Numbered from the stretch's first letter, positions 7,839 through 17,662 are shown. The stretch: DNA of 64,000 nt from Spiribacter vilamensis (GCF_004217415.1 NZ_SHLI01000001.1:1364001-1428000), one strand, 5' to 3'. Notes: generated by a model not told the origin, from the sequence alone. Made by a program: numbers and translations.

Positions 7839-8918
7839 TCAACTCGTCTCAGTAATAGCTTGAATGAGCATGTTGGCCAAGTGTGGCGCCTGAACCTGCA
7901 TTGAGTAATGCTTCTCTATCGCATCGCGTCCTCGCCGACCCAGTCGCTGGCGCTGATCGGTATCGCTGATCAAATGATCCAACGCCTCGAACCACTGCTC
8001 GTGACTCCCCGCCAACAGTCCGCAAGCCCAGTCGTGGACAATCTTTTCATTCACGCCGACCGGAGAGGCGACCACCGGCTTACCGCAGGCCATGTACTGA
8101 ATCAGCTTGTAGCCGCACTTCCCACGTTCCCAGGGGCCGTCGAGCAGCGGCATGATGCCAACATCAAATGATGCCACCTGCTCTGCCTCGGTATCCTCGG
8201 ACCAAGGCACGATCTCGACCGGCAGATCCCCGAAGCGCTCCGCCACGTCCGGGCGGGCTCCCACCAGCACCAGGCGCGCGTCGTATTTCTTGCCGATACG
8301 CTCCAGCACCGGCGCAAGTTCTGTCACGTATTGTTGGGTCGACGGTGAACCGATCCAGCCGATCACTGGCTGGGCATTCCCCGGCCGCGGCACGAATGGA
8401 TAGCGCTCGGCGTCGACCACCGTGGGCAGGTACTCGACCCGCCGGGCGCCCGCGCCACAGGCGCGCTCCGCCAAGTAGTCGTTTCCGCAGATCACCGTGG
8501 TCGCCTCGGCCATCACCCGGTCGATTTTGCGGCCCAACAGTCGCCGCACCCAGGCGCGGCCAGACAGGTCGTAGTTGTGAAACACCGCGTCATCGTAGTC
8601 CACCACGTAGGGCACCCCGCGTGGCATCAGGACGTGTTCAAGCCAGTGCGGCAGGTATGGCAGGGCTTCCTTCTCCACCCACAACAGATCCGCGTCGACA
8701 GCGCGCCGCAGATCGCGGGCGCGAACCGCATAGCGTCGGGCCACCAAACTAATCGCGCGTCCCTTGCCCGCGTAAAGCGTTTTCAGATAATCATCGTCGA
8801 ACAGCGGACGCACCGTTACCTCGATGCCCGCCGTCTCCAAGGCCGGCAGGTACTGCAAAGAGCGAAGGCGGCTGCTGGCCCCGAGACGGCTGTACTTGGA
8901 GAGCAGCGTCACCTTCAC
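7839..8918 (-). CDS. Glycosyltransferase family 4
   Basis: 359 residues, GT-B fold. The N-terminus MKVTLLSKYSRLGASSRLR is typical of a group of GT4 enzymes that begin 'sry/skyg.sSRlR'. The central domain boundary lies near IGWIGSPST (~195-203). The donor-binding half contains G-I-M-P-L and K-C-G-Y-K-L-I-Q-Y-M-A-C-G-K-P-V-V-A-S (~266-284), with the family's K and C-G-x-P-V-V pattern. It overlaps the next glycosyltransferase gene upstream by four bases. Substrate unknown. Confidence 0.85.
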   Translation of the reverse strand: MKVTLLSKYSRLGASSRLRSLQYLPALETAGIEVTVRPLFDDDYLKTLYAGKGRAISLVARRYAVRARDLRRAVDADLLWVEKEALPYLPHWLEHVLMPRGVPYVVDYDDAVFHNYDLSGRAWVRRLLGRKIDRVMAEATTVICGNDYLAERACGAGARRVEYLPTVVDAERYPFVPRPGNAQPVIGWIGSPSTQQYVTELAPVLERIGKKYDARLVLVGARPDVAERFGDLPVEIVPWSEDTEAEQVASFDVGIMPLLDGPWERGKCGYKLIQYMACGKPVVASPVGVNEKIVHDWACGLLAGSHEQWFEALDHLISDTDQRQRLGRRGRDAIEKHYSMQVQAPHLANMLIQAITETS

Positions 8919-10159
8919 TGACCAGTCTCCGCACCAGCGGATTCAGCAGTTAACGTCTGGTAGAGATGCCGATACTTCTTCGCCCCCTCCCCCACGGAGA
9001 AGTAATCCTCCGCCGCATGGCGGCAGGCACTGGAAGCAAGGATTTCGTCATACCGCGCCAGCAGATCGTGGGCGGCTTGGTCAAGTGCGGACGGGTCCTG
9101 CGTGTCGTTGACCACGGTGCCCACCCCGTACGATTCGATCAGCCGGCCAAGGTCACCGATGCCCGTGTTGCCTACCACGGGCACGCCCGCCGCCAGGAAT
9201 TCGCCCAGCCGGGTCGGCGCGCTTCCCGGTTTCGGCGCAAAGAACATAACGCCGACGTCCATCTCGGCCAGCAAGTCGGGCATTTCCCGGGAAGAGGCGG
9301 CACAAACGTCCACCTCGTCGGGCTCCACCCCGGCCTCCCAAGCTGCCTCCAGCACCTTTTCATGATCGTCACGGGTCACGATACTGATGCGGGCGTCGGG
9401 GCGGAGCCGTTTCACTGCGCGGAAAAACGCGAAGAAGGCATTCAGGTAGAACCAGCCGCTCAACAACGTGCCCATAGTGCCCACCACGAAGGGACTGCGA
9501 TCTTCCAGCGTCATCCCGCTGCACTGCTTTGCCGGCACATGGAAGCGATCCACGTCCACGCAGGTGGTAATCACCTCGAATTTCTCTCGCGGCAGTTCCG
9601 GGTAGATCTCGAGCAGGTAATCCACCCCCGCCTGCGTCAGGCTCACCACCCGGGCCGCCCGTCGCAGCAACCGTCGCTCCACCCATTTCAGGCCACGATA
9701 TGTCAGTGAGCCGCGAGCCAGGCGCCCCGCCGTCACCATCTCGTCCGGCCACAGCGCGCGCATGTCAAAGATGAACGGCTTTCGCGTCACCCTGCCGCAC
9801 AGCCAGGCCGCGATGGCCGGGATGTAGCTGCGGCAATGAACCAGCCGCACATCCCGGTTAAAAGAATGCCGACAGGTCTGCCAGAGCAGCACCAGCAGGT
9901 CCCAGGCCGTTGCCAGCAACCGCGGACAGCGGTGGTAGACCTGCGGGTGCCAATCGATGCCGTACTTCGCGCATTCCGCACGCAAGCTCGCCACCGCGTC
10001 CTCATCCGCCAGGTCCGCCGGCTTCTCGAAGCTCACCAGCGTGAACGCGTACTCGCCGGATAGCCGGGACAGGTAGCTCAGCACCTGGGAACGGCCCAGA
10101 GGCTCGAGCATGCCCGTGTAGGAGAGGTAAAGAGCCCTTGGTTTGTCGGAGGCGCTCAC
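8915..10159 (-). CDS. Glycosyltransferase family 4
   Basis: 414 residues. The first half has H-C-R-S-Y-I-P-A and FDMRALWPDE (~130-141), a stretch shared by GT4 enzymes of EPS clusters. The second half has VGTMGTLLSGWFY at the hinge and a donor site with KPGSAPTRLGEFLAAGVPVV (~316-335). Overlaps the preceding gene by four bases and is followed in the operon by the shorter GT4. Probably cytoplasmic and membrane-associated, adding one sugar to the repeat unit. Donor unknown. Confidence 0.85.
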   Translation of the reverse strand: MSASDKPRALYLSYTGMLEPLGRSQVLSYLSRLSGEYAFTLVSFEKPADLADEDAVASLRAECAKYGIDWHPQVYHRCPRLLATAWDLLVLLWQTCRHSFNRDVRLVHCRSYIPAIAAWLCGRVTRKPFIFDMRALWPDEMVTAGRLARGSLTYRGLKWVERRLLRRAARVVSLTQAGVDYLLEIYPELPREKFEVITTCVDVDRFHVPAKQCSGMTLEDRSPFVVGTMGTLLSGWFYLNAFFAFFRAVKRLRPDARISIVTRDDHEKVLEAAWEAGVEPDEVDVCAASSREMPDLLAEMDVGVMFFAPKPGSAPTRLGEFLAAGVPVVGNTGIGDLGRLIESYGVGTVVNDTQDPSALDQAAHDLLARYDEILASSACRHAAEDYFSVGEGAKKYRHLYQTLTAESAGAETGQ

Positions 10160-10165
10160 TTCGGG

Positions 10166-10786
10166 CTATTTCTTGTCACGGACAAGCTGGCGGTAGTACG
10201 CAGGTGATACGGCTCGCAGAACGCGGCAAAAGACTTTTCTATAAAGCTTCTTAGGCCGATTGTTTGCATGGGGAAACGGCCGGTCTGGGATGGACTCTCC
10301 GAGGAAACGGCAAATATCATCCCACTCAGAATAACGAGTAAAATCCACCTCTAAAAAGGAATTGGGTTTATCTTTGAAGAACTCCCGAACCGCTTCAATA
10401 TGCCTGCAGTACACATCTTTGGCGGATTTTTCATTATCCTGAAACACTTCGAAGCCGTAAATAACTGGAAACATGCGATAGTATCGATTTTTATAGTTCC
10501 CCACACAGGAACTGGCCCAGCTGTCGGGATCGCGATAGGTAAGAACAAACTTAGCATTCGGAAACGTGTGATATGCCCACTGGTAAACTAGCGGCCAAGG
10601 CATATCGCGGAATCCGTCAAAGCTTTCAACCGTTTCTCGCAAGCCATGGAAATCCCCGCGAGCGTAAGCGTCCCAATCGCCATCTCTCATTCCGATAACG
10701 GAATATCCGAGTTCCTCGAGCGCAGTTTGCAAAGAAGTCGTTCCTGAGCGGTGAAACCCGATATTGAAGACTTTCTGGCCTTTCAT
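10166..10786 (-). CDS. Sulfotransferase family protein
   Basis: 206 residues. The PAPS 5'-phosphosulfate loop is clear (FNIGFHRSGTTSLQTAL, ~8-24), and the 3'-phosphate motif follows at FVLTYRDPDSWASS (~80-93). These proteins move sulfate from PAPS to a hydroxyl or amino group, here presumably of the surface glycan. The start codon overlaps the stop of the truncated sulfotransferase gene by four bases, so both were once one coupled pair. Length is within the small bacterial members. Acceptor unknown. Confidence 0.8.
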   Translation of the reverse strand: MKGQKVFNIGFHRSGTTSLQTALEELGYSVIGMRDGDWDAYARGDFHGLRETVESFDGFRDMPWPLVYQWAYHTFPNAKFVLTYRDPDSWASSCVGNYKNRYYRMFPVIYGFEVFQDNEKSAKDVYCRHIEAVREFFKDKPNSFLEVDFTRYSEWDDICRFLGESIPDRPFPHANNRPKKLYRKVFCRVLRAVSPAYYRQLVRDKK

Positions 10787-11109
10787 TCATTTTTTCCCTG
10801 TTCTATACCCCCTTGGGGCAAACCAATAGAACGGTGGGGATAAACTAGCTCATGAGCGAATATTTCCACCGAATAAAAGCGGACCGGGACATGACGGCTT
10901 TTCTGGCCAAATAGCGTATCAACAATCGAGGTGCCCGCCGACTTAGGCACATGGGTGAAGATTACCCCCATCTCCCGTTCCCCGGGCAACCATGGATCAC
11001 CCGAAAACCCGGGCACGTCTCGGACTGCCATTTTCTCTAGTGACAACGGCAAGCGGAACTCGACTGCCCTGATCCTCAATCGAAGTTGCTGCTTGAAAGA
11101 CAGACTCAT
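10783..11109 (-). pseudogene. Truncated carbohydrate sulfotransferase (family 2 type)
   Basis: Residues ~48-63 read MGVIFTHVPKSAGTSI, the PAPS loop of the family-2/HNK-1-like sulfotransferases. Such proteins are ~220-280 residues, with a second motif near F-x-R-N-P. Here the frame ends after only 108 residues at GGIEQGKNE and overlaps the next gene, so the 3'-phosphate site and acceptor domain are gone. A deletion that joined its front half to the next gene's start would explain this. It cannot be catalytic as it stands. Confidence 0.7.
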
Positions 11110-11152
11110 ACAGACACCCGATCAGCCACAGCATGTTTTACCGGCCGCAACC

Positions 11153-12241
11153 TCATGAACTCAGCACCTTGAGGTATTCTTCGCCAATCTTTTCCACACT
11201 GAAATCCGCCGCCCGCACCCGTAAGGCATTTGGATCATGATTCGCGAATAATGATTCACCAATCGCCAGTGCCAGCGCTTCATCGTCTTCCACCGGCACC
11301 AACCGCCCGTAGCGGCCATTCTCCAGGATTTCCGCCGGGCCGGAGCGGCAGTCCGTCGAGACCACCGGCGTACCCGCCGCCAGCGCTTCCACAATGACAT
11401 TCCCGAATCCCTCCCAGGCGGAGGAGAGGACGAAAAGCCCCGCTGCGCGGTAGAAAGGCCCCGGGTCCGGCACGAACCCACCGAAGTGCACGTGGCCCTC
11501 TAGCCCGAGTGCTTGGCGGCGTTCTTCCAGTTCGGCCTGCAACGGGCCGGTACCCAATATCAACAGGGACACGTCTGTGCCGGACCGGACCACGTTTTTC
11601 ACGGCGGATAGTAGCGTCGGGTAATCCTTGGCCGGTTTGACCGAGCCCACCGCAAGCAAACGTTGGGAAGGTGGGCTCTTCATCCACGGGTGATCATTCC
11701 AGCCGTCCGCAACCGTTTTCTCGTCACTGATAGCAACCGGGTTATGGATTACCCGACCGACGTCCGCAGGCAAACCCAAACCGTGAAGATCGTCAACCAC
11801 ACCCGCAGAAACGCCCACCACATCATCTGCAAGCGCATGGATCCAACGGACGCTCGCGCGTAGCGCGAACCCGGAGCGACCATCGTTCTGTGGGGAGCGA
11901 GAGAGCGCCGAATGCTCCGACACCACCACCCGCCCACGAAACCGCGCTATCTTCGCGGCCAGCGCCGCCAGCGTTGTCAGCGGCCACATCGACACAAGAA
12001 GGGCATCTGGCCGATGCCCGCGCAGATAACGCACCAAGGGCATGAACCCCTGCCTGACCCGGTCCGCCTGTAGGTCAATGACCCGCACCTCCGCCGGCAC
12101 CTGGCCCAGGAGCACTCCTTCTTTGCGCACCAGCACCAGGTCGACGTCGTGGCCTTTGGCGATGAATTCACGGGCCAGAAGAATGCGCACGCGCTCTACG
12201 CCACCTCCGCGGAGATCGGGAACGACTAAAGTGACTTTCAT
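11153..12241 (-). CDS. Glycosyltransferase family 4
   Basis: 362 residues, GT-B. It opens MKVTLVVPDLRGGGVERV, the G-G-G-x-E-R loop of GT4 enzymes. An acceptor-side S-E-H motif follows (VVVSEHSAL, ~104-112). The hinge is LLAVGSVKPAKDYPTLL (~193-209), and the donor site is SAWEGFGNVIVEALAAGTPV (~287-306) with the E-x7-E pair. The family includes GlcNAc, GalNAc and galactose transferases, so the donor is not decidable. A 43-base gap separates it from the truncated sulfotransferase; the 63 bases before its start are A+T-rich. Confidence 0.87.
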   Translation of the reverse strand: MKVTLVVPDLRGGGVERVRILLAREFIAKGHDVDLVLVRKEGVLLGQVPAEVRVIDLQADRVRQGFMPLVRYLRGHRPDALLVSMWPLTTLAALAAKIARFRGRVVVSEHSALSRSPQNDGRSGFALRASVRWIHALADDVVGVSAGVVDDLHGLGLPADVGRVIHNPVAISDEKTVADGWNDHPWMKSPPSQRLLAVGSVKPAKDYPTLLSAVKNVVRSGTDVSLLILGTGPLQAELEERRQALGLEGHVHFGGFVPDPGPFYRAAGLFVLSSAWEGFGNVIVEALAAGTPVVSTDCRSGPAEILENGRYGRLVPVEDDEALALAIGESLFANHDPNALRVRAADFSVEKIGEEYLKVLSS

Positions 12242-12304
12242 ATAATTAAAGCTTTAAACATATATAAATTAGCTAACCTAGATATTTTGATTAAACATCA
12301 ATAA

Positions 12305-13198
12305 CTAATTGGTGGGAGCATCAAACCAGAAAGTCACATCTCGACCAATGCAGCTACTCAAAAGACGCACATCTTCAGCTAGTTTTTCTTGGATATCGGT
12401 AACGATATCTTCAGTTAACGGAGGAATAGGTTGGGACTTTCGGTTTATACTCCTTAGCCAAGACAGAACGCCTAACCTCCACGTGATACCTTGCTTGTTC
12501 TTCCAATCGCCTATGGATTTCGATGCTCTATCAAGCAATGGGAAACGCCTCACCTTCGCCGCATTTATTTTCTTGAACGACGTCGGCAATTGTGGCTCAA
12601 GATCAAGAAAGTGGAATACACCCGTTAAAACAGCCGCAGGCGCTCGGGCTAAGTCATCGTAAGTAATAAAGTGCAGATGCTCAGACTTTACCAACGACTT
12701 GAGTCGATCAACTTGCCAGCCAAGCGCACAAGAAGTGTAATAGGCTAAGTGATCTGGAGGATAACCGGCTAAAACAGAAGCCTCTTCGCCTATGGCGCGA
12801 CATGCATTCAAAGCGAGAGCAGAACGAAGATCTGGCTCCAGTTCATTTCCATTGAAGATTTGCTGCCGATGCATCGAGGGAATCATTTGCAGAGGATTAC
12901 GTAGCATCACGATGAAGTGCGCGTCTGGTTGCTCTTGAATAATGTTCGGTACTGCCGTGGGCGAAAAAAGCGACCACACAGAAGCGTCAAAAGCCCACCG
13001 CTCATCAACAGACCAGTCTCGATACAACCTAGCGTATTCAGAGCGAGCCGGCGTCAAACAATACTCAGTAGAAAAATAGTGCGGTTCCTTGGCAGGAGGG
13101 GCGTAGACTTCAGGGTGCAAGGCTAGCCAGTGAGTCAAGGCAGTGGTCCCGCATTTAGGTGCGCCGAGGATGAAAAGGTTAGGTATTGCGTGACTCAT
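12305..13198 (-). CDS. Sulfotransferase
   Basis: 297 residues, full length for the NDST-like bacterial class. The PAPS 5' loop is LFILGAPKCGTTALTHWL (~8-25), followed by the typical K-E-P-H-Y-F (~37-42). The 3'-phosphate motif is IVMLRNPLQMIPSMH (~98-112). It overlaps the GT2 gene by four bases, so glycosyl transfer and sulfation are probably co-expressed. It should use cytoplasmic PAPS; no cysDNC-like genes are in the window. Base composition is lower in G+C than the core genes, consistent with transfer. Confidence 0.85.
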   Translation of the reverse strand: MSHAIPNLFILGAPKCGTTALTHWLALHPEVYAPPAKEPHYFSTEYCLTPARSEYARLYRDWSVDERWAFDASVWSLFSPTAVPNIIQEQPDAHFIVMLRNPLQMIPSMHRQQIFNGNELEPDLRSALALNACRAIGEEASVLAGYPPDHLAYYTSCALGWQVDRLKSLVKSEHLHFITYDDLARAPAAVLTGVFHFLDLEPQLPTSFKKINAAKVRRFPLLDRASKSIGDWKNKQGITWRLGVLSWLRSINRKSQPIPPLTEDIVTDIQEKLAEDVRLLSSCIGRDVTFWFDAPTN

Positions 13199-14193
13199 CG
13201 TAAACCTATGTACTCTCTTAAAATTCCAAATTTACGCCGCGCGGACAAATGAGAAGACTTTATTATGGAAATAAAATCAGAAAAATCAGGTCTGCTCCCA
13301 TTTGTTTTCGCTCGATAAAAACTCCGAAACGCTACCTTGTTGTCGATCCAATTTGCAGCTTTCTTGGCTTCAATTGATGACAACAAGCCTTTATCAATTG
13401 CCACTTTAAGATCAGTCCGAAGTTGGGCAGCGACACCATCAAATGGCCGGGCGTAAAAGGCCTCAGGTGCGCTAACGTTTGCATCATGCTTCCTATACAG
13501 AACTGTACTTTTACTTGAAAAAACAACTCTCCCGGCCAAAACGCTTCGAAAGTAATAAACAATGTCTTCTGTAAAGCAATCCTCTCTAACCCCCCCGAAC
13601 ACCATGTGAAGATCTTTTGGAATGACCCTTGATGGGCCAGATGTGTGCAAGGAACCGCTCAAAAGATCTTTTAACCCAAACAACCTCATATTGCTTGGTA
13701 AGCTTGATTTTTTAGACAAAGAACTCGTGGGAGGGGCGCTCCTATGTGCAAAAACATCACCCGAATGGTCAATCAAAGTTAGCGAAGATAAAAATGAATA
13801 TTTTCTGCTCTCTCCATCCTTTTCAGAAAAGGGGATGAGAATTGACATCGCATACTGTACGCGATCTGGCTTAGAGATATCGTCTCCCGCCGCGAAGGCG
13901 ACGTATTCTCCGTTAGCCTGTGCCACGATGCTGCTTACATGTGGACCAATCCCAAGATTGGGGTCATTTTTGAGAGCGATAACTCGATGCGGGCCTTTGT
14001 AGCCCTCTGCCATCTCCTGCATAATCTCAAATGTCCGATCTGTCGAACAGTCATCCGAGAGTATGATCTCCAACGGTTCGTAGGTCTGGGAAAATGCTCC
14101 CTCCACCGCCTCGCGGATGTATTGCTCCTGGTTGAAGGCGAACAGGGCGAAGGTGACGAGCGGGCGGTCGTTGTTTTCTTTCAGTTCAGTCAT
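13195..14193 (-). CDS. Glycosyltransferase family 2
   Basis: 332-residue GT-A enzyme. The nucleotide-binding start LVTFALFAFNQEQYIREAVE (~12-31) is followed by IILSDDCSTDRT (~43-54) and the metal-binding acidic motif AAGDDI (~100-105). GT2 enzymes are inverting transferases. Overlaps the sulfotransferase gene at one end and the wzx remnant at the other by four bases each. The coding sequence is A+T-richer than the flanking rml genes. Confidence 0.87.
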   Translation of the reverse strand: MTELKENNDRPLVTFALFAFNQEQYIREAVEGAFSQTYEPLEIILSDDCSTDRTFEIMQEMAEGYKGPHRVIALKNDPNLGIGPHVSSIVAQANGEYVAFAAGDDISKPDRVQYAMSILIPFSEKDGESRKYSFLSSLTLIDHSGDVFAHRSAPPTSSLSKKSSLPSNMRLFGLKDLLSGSLHTSGPSRVIPKDLHMVFGGVREDCFTEDIVYYFRSVLAGRVVFSSKSTVLYRKHDANVSAPEAFYARPFDGVAAQLRTDLKVAIDKGLLSSIEAKKAANWIDNKVAFRSFYRAKTNGSRPDFSDFISIIKSSHLSARRKFGILREYIGLR

Positions 14194-15004
14194 GAAGAAG
14201 TCCTTACTGGCCAGCCGAGGGCGGCGTAGATGCGGGCGACGGGGGCGACTCGGCCGTGGGGCCCGATCCTAGTGAGCACGATGTGACCGCCGACGAAGCC
14301 GGTGACGATACCCAGCACCAATGCGGCCACGCCGCCCGTCAGTGGATTGATGAAGGCAAGGCCGAGCGTTGCCATGGTCAGTGCCACATGCAGGCCGCGC
14401 AGCTTCAATGACAAGCCTTGCCAACGAAAACATGCAGCCGTCCCGCGAGCCGGTTCAGGACGAGAAATTGCAGAACATAACCCACGAGGAAGGCGAAACC
14501 AGCGATTTGGAGGCCGAAGGCGGACAAGCCTAAACAGGTCAGCGCCATTAACGCCAAATTGCAATAAATCTTTGTGAGCAGAAAGATTCGCGGCCTCGCC
14601 GCAGCGACGAATGCGAAACCCAGCGGCCAGCAGGCGAGCTTGAACACATTACCAACGCTCTGCCATTGCAATAGGGTCACGGACCCCGTGAACTCATCCG
14701 AATAGAGCAGTTAGATGACCAGCGGCGCCAGCCTCATCAGCAGAAGCAGCCCCCCGATCGCCAGACCCAGTTGCAACTGGTCGTTCATCAGGCGGGTAGC
14801 CGCCTCGCTGTCATTGATTACTTCCGTCAGGCAGGGATGATAGTTGGCCCTCGTGGCACCCAAAAAACACTCTATGAGGGTCATAAAGATACCTCAGGCG
14901 ACAGAGAACTGGCCGGCGGCCTCGAGGCCAAGATCCTGTATCAACCACCCGCAGAAGGGCAGAAGCATGGCGCTTGTGAACAGCCTACCTGTGAGAGCCA
15001 GCAT
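14190..15004 (-). pseudogene. Decayed Wzx-type flippase (C-terminal half)
   Basis: Pieces in three frames line up with the second half of MATE-like O-antigen flippases. First, from an ATG at 15004, W-L-I-Q-D-L-G-L-E-A-A-G-Q-F ending in TGA. Then, out of frame, F-L-G-A-T-R-A-N-Y-H-P plus N-D-S-E-A-A-T-R-L-M-N-D-Q, interrupted by TAA, then L-L-Y-S-D-E-F. Next comes a hydrophobic stretch from 14680 (WQSVGNVFKLACWPLGF), and finally, after another frameshift near 14410, two C-terminal helices. The N-terminal half is absent. No functional flippase can be made, so export must rely on another protein. Confidence 0.75.
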
Positions 15005-15021
15005 GTTTAACGACTCTCCGG

Positions 15022-15943
15022 TCAAACGGCACTTGCCCGCTCGGATGCGGGTTGCTGACTTTTGAGCTTGGAGAGAGCCTGTTCATAGCCGGCATGGAAC
15101 CGGGCAGCCGACTGCTCGGGCATCACAAGCGCCCGGTAACCGGAAGGTCTCAGCGCGACCCTGTCCATCCCTGCAACAAGCCGACGATAGGCGGAAACTT
15201 GCCGAAAGCCGAGACGATCTACCAGCCATCGGGCGGGGGTTAACTGACCAAGACTTTTCAACGTGACCCCACCCAGCTTGCGCTGGCTATTGTCACCTTG
15301 TCTTCTTTCTCCAGCATTGGCGTGCCCGATCGGTATTTCGGCAATCTGGAGAATGTCGCAGTCGCCAAACAGGTCGCCGCTGGAGATCCTGCCCTTGCGA
15401 ATGGCATCAAACGTGATGTACCTGATCTCGTGGAAACCAAATTGTTCGAGTTCCTCTCTAACTCGGCCGAAATCGTAGCAAGCAGCCTTCTCGCTTTTGC
15501 AAAAGCTGCCAAAGCTAAACTTGTGACGCAATGGCAGCCCGTTGAACACTTCCTGGTAGAGAGATGGAACACCCTCGGCCGGGTCTCTCAGGGAAATGAT
15601 CACCGTCGTGGGGATATCCTTGAGCCAGTTTTTGCATTAGCGCGAGCTTTTCCGGCCACGTCCTTCCACCTTGCGTAAGGAGAAACCTTTCCTCGGAGAT
15701 CAACACATGCTTTCCAGCCCTGATGAGACCGGTTATTTCCTCGCGAAGCTCGACTGCTGCACCTTGGTCATCGTCCTTCAAAGCACGGTGAAGTCGGTTT
15801 GCCAAGTCATTCGGGTTCCGTTCCCGCGGCTGATACACCCCGCCATAGATGAAACGAGGGTGCTAGATGCGCTCAAAGACATACTGAAGCGAGGTGGTGC
15901 CGCTCTTGGGCGGGCCGATATGGAGGTAGAGATGCTCGGTTAT
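15022..15943 (-). pseudogene. Sulfotransferase broken by an in-frame stop and a frameshift
   Basis: Reading from just after the aminotransferase stop gives HLYLHIGPPKSGTTSLQYVF, a PAPS-binding loop. A TAG follows in frame (15865-15863). The same frame then continues to about 15633. There, a run of five A on the coding strand looks one base too long: with four, the frame joins cleanly to N-W-L-K-D-I-P-T-T-V-I-I-S-L-R-D-P, the 3'-phosphate motif. The remaining ~190 residues run to 15022. The expected start is ATA instead of ATG. Three independent lesions make this a pseudogene rather than an assembly error. Confidence 0.8.
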
Positions 15944-17052
15944 GGACGATCTTCCTTGAGGACGTTTGCAACGACAACCGGTGCATCGTTATTCAAATGT
16001 GGTCCGATGGGAAGGCTGAGCACCTCCTCGGCAAGCCGAGTGGCGATAGGAAACGCCTTGTCCTCGAGCTTTAGGGACTCGTATGCCTGCTGCGCATGCG
16101 GTGGGATTGGGTAGTGGATTATGGTGCCAATACCCGCTTGATTAAGCCGCGTCTGCAATGTGTCGCGCGCTTTGGTGCGGATGACGAATAGATGCCAGAC
16201 GGGCTCGGCCCAGTCGGGCACGGAGGGCAAGACTATGTCAAAACCAGTTAAAGTATCCGCATAGCGAGCAGCAAGATCGCGACGTCGCTGGTTCCACTGG
16301 TCGAGCACGCTCAGCTTGACGCGCAGAACGGCCGCCTGGATCGGGTCGAGACGGCTATTCACGCCCTGCGCCTCGTGCACGTATTTTTCGCGCGAACCAT
16401 AATTGCGCAACAGGCGGATTCGCTCGGCGATGGAAGCATCGTCAGTGGTCACCGCGCCGCCGTCACCCAATGCACCTAGATTCTTTCCGGGGTAGAAGCT
16501 CCAGGCTACCGCGTCTCCATGGGCGCCAATCCGTCGTCCCTTGTAGCGTGCTCCATGAGCCTGGGCGGCATCTTCCACAACGCGCAGGTTGTGCCGCCGT
16601 GCGATAGACAGGATGGGGCCGAGATCTGCGGGTTGGCCGTACAAGTGGACCGGCACGATCGCCCTTGTGCGCGAGGTGATCGCGGCTTCAATACGCTCTG
16701 GATCGATATTGTAGGTGGACTCGCGTGGCTCGACGGGGACGGGGGTAGCGCTACACTGAGACACGGCCAGCCAAGTAGCGATGTAGGTATGCGAAGGCAC
16801 GATGACTTCATCGCCCGGATGCAAACCAACGGCCCGCAGGGCGAGGACAAGTGCATCAAGGCCGTTGCCAACCCCCACGGCATAACCGGCTTCGCAGTAG
16901 GACGCGTATTCATCCTCGAACGCCTCTACCTCGGGCCCGAGGATGTAATAGCCACTCTCCAGGACACGCTGGACGGCGTTATCGATGTCTGACTTGAGCT
17001 CACGATAGGCGGCCTGTAGGTCGAGGAAAGGGATGTCATCCATCTTGGTCAT
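15940..17052 (-). CDS. fdtB: PLP-dependent sugar 3-aminotransferase (DegT/FdtB family)
   Basis: 370 residues of the DegT/DnrJ/EryC1/StrS class. The PLP-binding Lys lies in [15 protein letters not shown] (~181-195), with the E-D-A-A-Q-A-H-G-A (~156-164) cofactor-ring motif before it. It opens [14 protein letters not shown] as FdtB/QdtB enzymes do. Its neighbours are a 3,4-ketoisomerase and an acyltransferase, so it should put the amino group on C3 of dTDP-3-keto-6-deoxyhexose with glutamate as donor. Whether the product is the galacto (Fuc3N) or gluco (Qui3N) form depends on the isomerase. It was once followed by a sulfotransferase, now broken. Confidence 0.82.
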   Translation of the reverse strand: MTKMDDIPFLDLQAAYRELKSDIDNAVQRVLESGYYILGPEVEAFEDEYASYCEAGYAVGVGNGLDALVLALRAVGLHPGDEVIVPSHTYIATWLAVSQCSATPVPVEPRESTYNIDPERIEAAITSRTRAIVPVHLYGQPADLGPILSIARRHNLRVVEDAAQAHGARYKGRRIGAHGDAVAWSFYPGKNLGALGDGGAVTTDDASIAERIRLLRNYGSREKYVHEAQGVNSRLDPIQAAVLRVKLSVLDQWNQRRRDLAARYADTLTGFDIVLPSVPDWAEPVWHLFVIRTKARDTLQTRLNQAGIGTIIHYPIPPHAQQAYESLKLEDKAFPIATRLAEEVLSLPIGPHLNNDAPVVVANVLKEDRP

Positions 17053-17107
17053 GCATCAAGAGCTTTCTGTTTGATCGCGCGGTTCCATTAAGCACTACTC
17101 AGTGCAC

Positions 17108-17662
17108 CTACTGGTCCGTTGCTCGGCATAGTCGGTCGTTTTCCATATCGTATTCCGCGCCGCATGTGGGGCAGTGCATTTCCTCGAGCTTCTGGCCGCA
17201 GTGGCACACGTGGCCCTTTATGGTCGCCGGATTACCGTAGACCACGCCATGTGCCGGTACGTCCCGAGTCACCACGGCACCGGCACCTACCATGGCGTAT
17301 TCACCGATGACTATTCCGGGGAGGACCGTTGCATTAGCGCCAATGCTGGCGTTTCGGTCGATCGTGACCCCGGCGAACTCCGCGGGGTATTGCCTGGATC
17401 GCGGCGTGCGGTCGTTCGTGAAGGTCGCATTAGGTCCGATGAACACGTCATCCGCCACGCGGATGCCGTCCCAAAGATACACGCCCGACTTAACGGTAAC
17501 CCTGTCTCCGAGCGTGACATCCCCCTCCACCAAGGTGTGCGCGTTGAGGTTGCAGTCCCGCCCGATCCTGGCACCGTCCAGAACCACGCTGAACTGCCAG
17601 ATCCGTGTGCCCTCTTCGATCTTGCATTCACCGACGTCTGCCAGGTGATGGATGAAAGGCAT
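17108..17662 (-). CDS. fdtC: Left-handed beta-helix sugar N-acetyltransferase (FdtC-like) with zinc-ribbon tail
   Basis: 184 residues from an ATG that overlaps the fdtA stop (TAATG). Hexapeptide turns run from ~20 to ~150 (IGRDCNLNA, LGDRVTVKSG, IGPNATFTND, IGANATVLPG), the coil that builds the trimeric acetyl-CoA site. The last 30 residues contain C-H-C-G and C-P-T-C-G, a zinc ribbon not present in all members. In the Fuc3NAc/Qui3NAc pathways this enzyme acetylates the C3 amine. N-D-R-T in the loop is typical of the FdtC/WlaRG group. FdtC rather than QdtC is a judgement from context. Confidence 0.78.
   Translation of the reverse strand: MPFIHHLADVGECKIEEGTRIWQFSVVLDGARIGRDCNLNAHTLVEGDVTLGDRVTVKSGVYLWDGIRVADDVFIGPNATFTNDRTPRSRQYPAEFAGVTIDRNASIGANATVLPGIVIGEYAMVGAGAVVTRDVPAHGVVYGNPATIKGHVCHCGQKLEEMHCPTCGAEYDMENDRLCRATDQ

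Noticed and set aside
14190-15004. Programmed frameshifting to make a working Wzx
   Set aside because: At least two stops, several shifts and a missing N-terminal half; decay is the simpler reading.
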